DNA from: Leisingera thetidis
GTDB lineage: Bacteria > Pseudomonadota > Alphaproteobacteria > Rhodobacterales > Rhodobacteraceae
Assembly (NCBI RefSeq): GCF_025857195.1
Contig: NZ_CP109790.1
Coordinates: 62,001 to 126,000, forward strand
Direction of reading: 5' to 3'
DNA length: 64,000 bases
A program made the position numbers and the translations under genes. Numbering within the stretch: position 1 is the stretch's first letter; every line of letters starts with the position of its first letter. Positions 60,056-64,000 of this stretch are shown here, in pieces. A model generated the notes under the pieces. That model was not told the DNA's origin and searched no databases. It saw only the letters and a program-made list of their open reading frames with translations.

Positions 60056-61114
60056 TCATTTGCAGCCGGCAACCGCCGCGCCCAGATCCCGCAGCAGCGC
60101 CGGGTAGAACTGCGGCCCCGGCTCCAGCTTGGCGCCCAGCGGATCCAGCACCGCGGTGCCCGCGCCGGTTCCTTCCAGCACAGTGGCCACCAGCCCGGGG
60201 TTGAACTGCGGCTCCGAGAACACGCAGGCCACCTCCAGCTCCGCCACCGCATCGCGCACCTCGGCAATCCGCGCCGGGCTCGGCTTGGCCGCATCGCTCA
60301 GGGAAATGGCGCCGGCAGCGTTCAGATCAAACCCCTGCTCGAAATACTGGTAGGCATCGTGGAAGACGATGAACGGTTTGGCCCGGAACGGCTCCAGCGC
60401 CGCCGAGACGCTGGCCACGGTGTCCGCGATTTCCTGCTTGCCGGCCTCGGCATTGGCCTTGTAGGCCGCGGCGTTACCGGGATCGGCCTGCGACAGCTCC
60501 GCCGCGATCACATCCAGCCAGGTTGCGGCGTTCTGCGGCAGCAGCCAGGCATGGGGATCCGCGCCCGCATGATCATGCCCATGCGCACCTTCATGATCCG
60601 CATGACCCTCGTGGCCGTCATGGTTGTCATGATCTTCGTGCCCTTCATGGTCATCATGGCTTTCGTGCCCGTCATGATCATCATGGCCGTCGTGACCATC
60701 ATGCGCACCGTGACCCCCGCTATCCTCGTGGCCGTGCGACTCGAACCGCGCGCCCTCGCGGAACGGCAGCACCAGCGTGCCTTCCGTCTCCAGCAGCTCA
60801 ACCCGGCGGGCCTCCGCGGCCAGTTCCTCCAGCGGGGCCTGCAGCCACGGCGTCAGCGGCGCGCCCAGCCAGAACACCAGATCCGCCTGATCCAATGCCC
60901 GCGCCTCGGACGGGCGCATCGCATAGCCATGCGGCGAGGCCCCCGGCGGCACCACCAGCTGAGGCGCGCCCAGCCCCTGCATCACCCGTGCCACCAGCCC
61001 GTGCACCGGCGCGATATCGGCCGCCACCCGCGGCACCTCCGCCCAAGCCGCCCCGGTCCCGGCCAGCAATGCCGCCGCCGCAGCGCCGCTTTTCCACATG
61101 CCTGTTCTTCGCAT
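60056..61114 (-). CDS. znuA: Zinc ABC transporter substrate-binding protein ZnuA with His-rich loop
   Basis: This 352-residue periplasmic protein has a signal peptide (about residues 1-25, ending AWA). Zinc ligands are H62 in GASPHGYAM, H188 in DPHAWLLP and the histidine in FHDAYQYFEQGF; the two C-terminal cysteines (ACVFSEPQF and GCK) match the ZnuA disulfide. A very long charged loop at about residues 127-182 has roughly two dozen histidines in repeated H-D-G/H-E-G/D-D-H units, encoded by imperfect DNA repeats. It binds zinc for ZnuBC. It diverges from zur with a candidate Zur box between. The start at 61114 is chosen because the signal peptide begins there. Confidence 0.93.
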   Translation of the reverse strand: MRRTGMWKSGAAAAALLAGTGAAWAEVPRVAADIAPVHGLVARVMQGLGAPQLVVPPGASPHGYAMRPSEARALDQADLVFWLGAPLTPWLQAPLEELAAEARRVELLETEGTLVLPFREGARFESHGHEDSGGHGAHDGHDGHDDHDGHESHDDHEGHEDHDNHDGHEGHADHEGAHGHDHAGADPHAWLLPQNAATWLDVIAAELSQADPGNAAAYKANAEAGKQEIADTVASVSAALEPFRAKPFIVFHDAYQYFEQGFDLNAAGAISLSDAAKPSPARIAEVRDAVAELEVACVFSEPQFNPGLVATVLEGTGAGTAVLDPLGAKLEPGPQFYPALLRDLGAAVAGCK

Positions 61115-61128
61115 CCGTCTTGCCCCAT

Positions 61129-61146
61129 GTGATTTTATAACATCAC
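61129..61146. promoter_or_regulatory. Candidate Zur operator
   Basis: GTGATTTTATAACATCAC reads the same on both strands at 16 of 18 positions. It lies between znuA and zur, 15 bases before the znuA start. A related A/T-rich stretch with CATAACATAACAT follows at about 61163. Position and symmetry fit Zur control of znuA and of zur-znuCB. Confidence 0.55.
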
Positions 61147-61214
61147 GCAGTTGATAAACGTCATAACATAACATATCAAGAGGCAAATCAGCCGCCGCCC
61201 AGAGGACCCGCAAA

Positions 61215-61697
61215 ATGGATTCCATCGGTTTCGCACCGCATGACCACAGCAGCTGCATCCACGACTGCATCGCTGCGGTGGATGCCCATTGCCGCGCGGC
61301 GGGCCTGCAATTCACCCCGGTGCGCCGCCGCGTGCTGGAAATCCTGCTGCAGGAGCACCGCGCCCTTGGAGCGTATGAAATCCTCGACCGGCTGCGCGAA
61401 GAGGGCCTCGGCTCGCAGCCGCCCGTCGCCTACAGGGCGCTGGATTTCCTGGTGAAAAACGGCTTTGCCCACAAGATCGAGCGGCTGAACGCCTTTATCG
61501 CCTGCACCCACCCCGGCGAACATCACGCGCCGGTCTTCCTGATCTGCCGCGCCTGCGATGCGGTGGCCGAAGCGCAGCGCGAACCCACCCAGGGCCAGCT
61601 CGGCCAGGCCGCCCGCGACGCCGGGTTCGTGATCGAGCGCGCCGTGATCGAAGCCGAGGGCCTCTGCCCCAAATGCCGGCAGGCGGGCGCCGCATGA
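61215..61697 (+). CDS. zur: Zinc uptake regulator Zur (Fur family)
   Basis: This 160-residue Fur-family repressor has a winged-helix segment (QFTPVRRRVLEILLQEHRALG, shown only in part as TPVRRRVLEILLQEHRALG), PPVAYRALDFLVKNGF as recognition region, and structural zinc cysteines in LICRACDA and LCPKCRQ. The N-terminus has an extra CIHDC segment. Adjacent znuA and znuCB identify it as Zur rather than Fur. AGAGGA precedes the ATG. It is translationally coupled to znuC by ATGA. Confidence 0.93.
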   Translation: MDSIGFAPHDHSSCIHDCIAAVDAHCRAAGLQFTPVRRRVLEILLQEHRALGAYEILDRLREEGLGSQPPVAYRALDFLVKNGFAHKIERLNAFIACTHPGEHHAPVFLICRACDAVAEAQREPTQGQLGQAARDAGFVIERAVIEAEGLCPKCRQAGAA

Positions 61698-62449
61698 GCC
61701 TGATCTCGCTCGAAGGCCTGTCCGTCACCTATGGCGGCAACCGCGTGCTGTCCGGTGTCGATCTGGCCATCCGTCCCGGCGAGATCGTCACCGTGGTCGG
61801 TCCCAACGGCTCGGGCAAATCCACCCTGCTGCGCAGCGTAATCGGAGCGCTGAAACCCACGCAAGGCGCGATCAGGCGGGCGCCCGGCCTGCGCATCGGA
61901 TATGTGCCGCAGAAACTGCACATCGACCCCACCCTGCCCTTGACCGTGCGCCGGTTCCTCAGCCTGCCTGCCCGCGTCAGCGATGCCCGCGCGGGCGAGG
62001 CGCTGGAGCAGGCGGGCGCCGGCAACCTTGCCGCGCGGCAGATGTCCGGCCTCTCCGGCGGCCAGTTCCAGCGGGTGCTGCTGGCCCGCGCGCTGCTGTG
62101 CGATCCGCAGCTGCTGATCCTGGACGAGGCCACCCAAGGGCTGGACCAGCCCGGCTCCGCCGCCTTTTACCAGCGCATCGAGAAAGTCCGCCAGGACCTC
62201 GGCTGCGCCGTTCTGATGGTCAGCCATGAGCTGCATGTGGTGATGGCGGCCTCTGACCGGGTGATCTGCCTCAACGGCCATGTCTGCTGCGAGGGCGCCC
62301 CCGAACATGTCGCCTCGGCGCCGGAATACCGCGCCCTGTTCGGCACCGGCACCCAGGGCGCCTTGGCGCTTTACCGGCACGAGCATAACCACAGCCATGA
62401 CCATGACTGCGCCCACGACCACGGGCACCACCACGAGGCGGCCGAATGA
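61694..62449 (+). CDS. znuC: Zinc ABC transporter ATPase ZnuC
   Basis: This 251-residue ATPase has Walker A GPNGSGKST, signature LSGGQFQRVLLARAL and Walker B LLILDEAT, in the order of metal-type ABC ATPases. The C-terminus is histidine-rich (HEHNHSHDHDCAHDHGHHH), as usual for ZnuC. The start overlaps the zur stop by four bases and the stop overlaps znuB by four bases. It powers uptake through ZnuB. Confidence 0.95.
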   Translation: MSLISLEGLSVTYGGNRVLSGVDLAIRPGEIVTVVGPNGSGKSTLLRSVIGALKPTQGAIRRAPGLRIGYVPQKLHIDPTLPLTVRRFLSLPARVSDARAGEALEQAGAGNLAARQMSGLSGGQFQRVLLARALLCDPQLLILDEATQGLDQPGSAAFYQRIEKVRQDLGCAVLMVSHELHVVMAASDRVICLNGHVCCEGAPEHVASAPEYRALFGTGTQGALALYRHEHNHSHDHDCAHDHGHHHEAAE

Positions 62450-63252
62450 CCCTGCTTGACGATTTCCTGTTCCGCGCCGCGCTGGCCGGCATCGGCGTGG
62501 CGCTGGCCGCAGCTCCCTTGGGCTGTTTCGTGGTCTGGCGGCGGATGGCCTATTTCGGCGACGCCACGGCACATGCCTCGATCCTGGGCGTGGCGCTGGC
62601 GCTCAGCTTTGACGTCTCGGTCTTTGCCGGCGTGCTGGCCACGGCGCTGGCGATGGCCACCACCGTGTCGGCACTGGCAGGGCGCGGCTATGCGATGGAC
62701 ACGCTTCTGGGGGTGCTGGCGCACTCCTCGCTGGCGTTCGGCCTGGTCGCGGTCTCCTTCCTCTCAGGCGTGCGGATCGACCTGATGGCCTACCTCTTCG
62801 GGGATATCCTGGCCGTCGGGCGCGGCGACCTGGCGGTGATCTGGGGCGGCGCGGCGCTGGTGCTGGGGCTGTTGTGGTGGCGCTGGTCCGCCCTGCTGAC
62901 CGCCACGCTGAACCCGGACCTGGCCCATGCCGCAGGCATCGATCCCCGGCGCGAGCAGATGGTGCTGACGCTGGCCCTTGCGCTGGTGGTCGCGGTTGCC
63001 ATCAAGGTGGTCGGGGTGCTGCTGATTGCGGCGATGCTGCTGATCCCGGCCGCCGCCGCCCGCCCGTTTGCGGCAACACCGGAACGCATGGCCGCCATTG
63101 CCGCGCTGCTGGGGATGCTGGCCGCGGCCGGCGGGCTGCAGCTGGCCTTTCTGTTCGACACCCCGGCCGGGCCCAGCATCGTCTGCCTGGCGGCGGTCCT
63201 GTTTGCCGCCTCCAGCCTCGCGGGCCTGCTGCTGCAAACCCGCCGCCAGTAA
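62446..63252 (+). CDS. znuB: Zinc ABC transporter permease ZnuB
   Basis: This 268-residue inner-membrane protein has about seven to eight hydrophobic segments of the ABC-3 family, with FFGDATAHASILGVAL-like (here YFGDATAHASILGVAL) and VGVLLIAAMLLIPAAAARPF signatures. It forms the zinc channel driven by ZnuC. It is the last gene of the zur-znuC-znuB operon. Confidence 0.95.
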   Translation: MTLLDDFLFRAALAGIGVALAAAPLGCFVVWRRMAYFGDATAHASILGVALALSFDVSVFAGVLATALAMATTVSALAGRGYAMDTLLGVLAHSSLAFGLVAVSFLSGVRIDLMAYLFGDILAVGRGDLAVIWGGAALVLGLLWWRWSALLTATLNPDLAHAAGIDPRREQMVLTLALALVVAVAIKVVGVLLIAAMLLIPAAAARPFAATPERMAAIAALLGMLAAAGGLQLAFLFDTPAGPSIVCLAAVLFAASSLAGLLLQTRRQ

Positions 63253-63313
63253 GCGCCGCCGCGGCACACCGTGCAAGGCGGCCGCCCGTTGGCAGCCGCA
63301 GCCGGGGCCGCCG

Positions 63314-64000
63314 CTAGCTGCCGGTGCGCCGCAAATCCTTGCCGCTGGTCCATTTGCGGATGGCCTCGGACAGCTCCTGTTTGTTGATCGGCTTGCTCAG
63401 GAAGTCATCCATCCCCGCCTCCAGGCACTTCTCCCGGTGGGTGTTCAGCGCATTGGCCGTCAACGCCACAATCGGGCATTTTCCCCCGCCTGTTTCCGCC
63501 TCGATCCGGCGCATCTCGGCAGTGGCCTCGATCCCGTCCATTTCAGGCATCATCATGTCCATCAGCACGATATCCGGGCGCTCGGCCCGGAATTGCCTGA
63601 CGGCCTCCACCCCGTTCCTGGCAATGCTGATCTGCAGCGGCGCATCCTTCAGCATCTTGGTGACGACAAGCTGGTTGGTGCGGTTGTCCTCCGCCAGCAG
63701 CACCTTCAGCAGCCGGCCGTCCGGCTGAAGGCCGGCGGCCGGGGCAGCCGCAGCCGCCGGCATATGCGGCGGGACGCTCAGCACCCGGCTGATCACCTGC
63801 CGCAGCTGCAGCGCCCGCACCGGCTTGAGAGCAAATTCACAGGCTCCGATGGACTCGCAGTCAGCCCGGCTCAGCGCGTGCTCGACCGAAGACAGGATGA
63901 TGAGAGGCACGGTTTCAAAGCCCGGCATGGCACGGACCCGCGCCGCCAGTTCCCGCCCGTCCATGGCCGGCATCTGGTAATCCAGAAGAATGAAGTCGAA
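63314..64000 (-). CDS. Hybrid sensor kinase / multi-receiver protein (C-terminal part, cut by window edge)
   Basis: The visible 228 residues are the C-terminal end of a larger protein. Two receiver domains are seen: the first, entering from the window edge, has its phosphorylation aspartate in FILLDYQMPAMDG and the lysine in ALKPVRALQL. The second is complete (VLLAEDNRTNQLV, aspartate in IVLMDMMMPEMDG, lysine in FLSKPINKQEL). Two tandem receivers at the C-terminus are usual for hybrid histidine kinases of the BarA/RcsC type; the kinase core would lie outside the window. The signal is unknown. Confidence 0.85.
   Translation of the reverse strand, partial: FDFILLDYQMPAMDGRELAARVRAMPGFETVPLIILSSVEHALSRADCESIGACEFALKPVRALQLRQVISRVLSVPPHMPAAAAAPAAGLQPDGRLLKVLLAEDNRTNQLVVTKMLKDAPLQISIARNGVEAVRQFRAERPDIVLMDMMMPEMDGIEATAEMRRIEAETGGGKCPIVALTANALNTHREKCLEAGMDDFLSKPINKQELSEAIRKWTSGKDLRRTGS

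Noticed and set aside
1..64000. tRNA or rRNA genes, CRISPR arrays, prophage or insertion sequences
   Set aside because: Looked for typical signatures (CCA-ending cloverleafs, evenly spaced identical repeats, integrase or transposase domains) and saw none.

Overview
The window is chromosomal DNA from a GC-rich alphaproteobacterium, most likely a marine Rhodobacteraceae of the Roseobacter group (Leisingera/Phaeobacter/Ruegeria-like). The basis is a complete-looking beta-hydroxyaspartate cycle cluster, a PuuD-type membrane urate oxidase, aminoethylphosphonate genes, heterotetrameric sarcosine-oxidase genes, and tight operons with ATGA overlaps. I see no rRNA or tRNA gene, CRISPR array, insertion sequence or phage gene. 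This is dense metabolic chromosome made of back-to-back catabolic modules.

Layout. (1) 1-3807: bhcA (3' part), bhcB, bhcC and bhcD of the beta-hydroxyaspartate cycle, which turns glyoxylate plus glycine into oxaloacetate. (2) 3905-20174: a purine catabolic island. It holds a urea channel (AmiS/UreI), two NCS2 purine permeases, ureidoglycolate lyase, a PuuE allantoinase-OHCU decarboxylase fusion, HIU hydrolase, PuuD, two LysR regulators, xanthine dehydrogenase XdhABC and guanine deaminase. Allantoicase is not in view. (3) 20237-23991: an array of nested palindromes, a two-component system, an HtrA-like periplasmic protease and a small ferredoxin. (4) 24094-29447: a 2-aminoethylphosphonate operon, phnW-phnA-phnY plus a PbfA-type PLP lyase. 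(5) 29868-50963: a large N-demethylation region with SoxBDAG, two Rieske oxygenases, a NicX/M29-like protein, an AhpD-like protein, a GST, a Dpp-type ABC importer, a GntR regulator, a dimethylglycine-dehydrogenase-like flavoprotein, an Asp/Glu racemase-family protein and an MttB-family methyltransferase. (6) 51381-53921: a single protein combining adenylation, carrier and membrane acyltransferase-3 domains. (7) 53918-60025: an aminotransferase, two tandem LysR regulators and an AmaB/AmaA-like pair of lysine/pipecolate catabolism. (8) 60030-63252: the zinc uptake locus znuA / zur-znuCB. (9) 63314-64000: the receiver-domain end of a hybrid histidine kinase.

How it fits together. Several modules can feed the first one: ureidoglycolate lyase gives glyoxylate and urea, and N-demethylation of betaine-like compounds through dimethylglycine and sarcosine would give glycine. 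Glycine and glyoxylate are exactly what the beta-hydroxyaspartate cycle uses. This link is inferred from gene content.

The most unusual signals are in region 5. A 12-bp palindrome, CTGTGATCACAG, occurs five times exactly and once with one mismatch, only in promoter regions of one set of transport, oxidase and oxygenase genes that includes a GntR/FCD regulator. This looks like a complete local regulon for an N-methylated substrate. Separately, the flavoprotein and the MttB-family gene are each preceded by a near-identical leader with a conserved GGGG-N5-CCCC hairpin whose loop sequence varies. It may be an undescribed cis-regulatory RNA.
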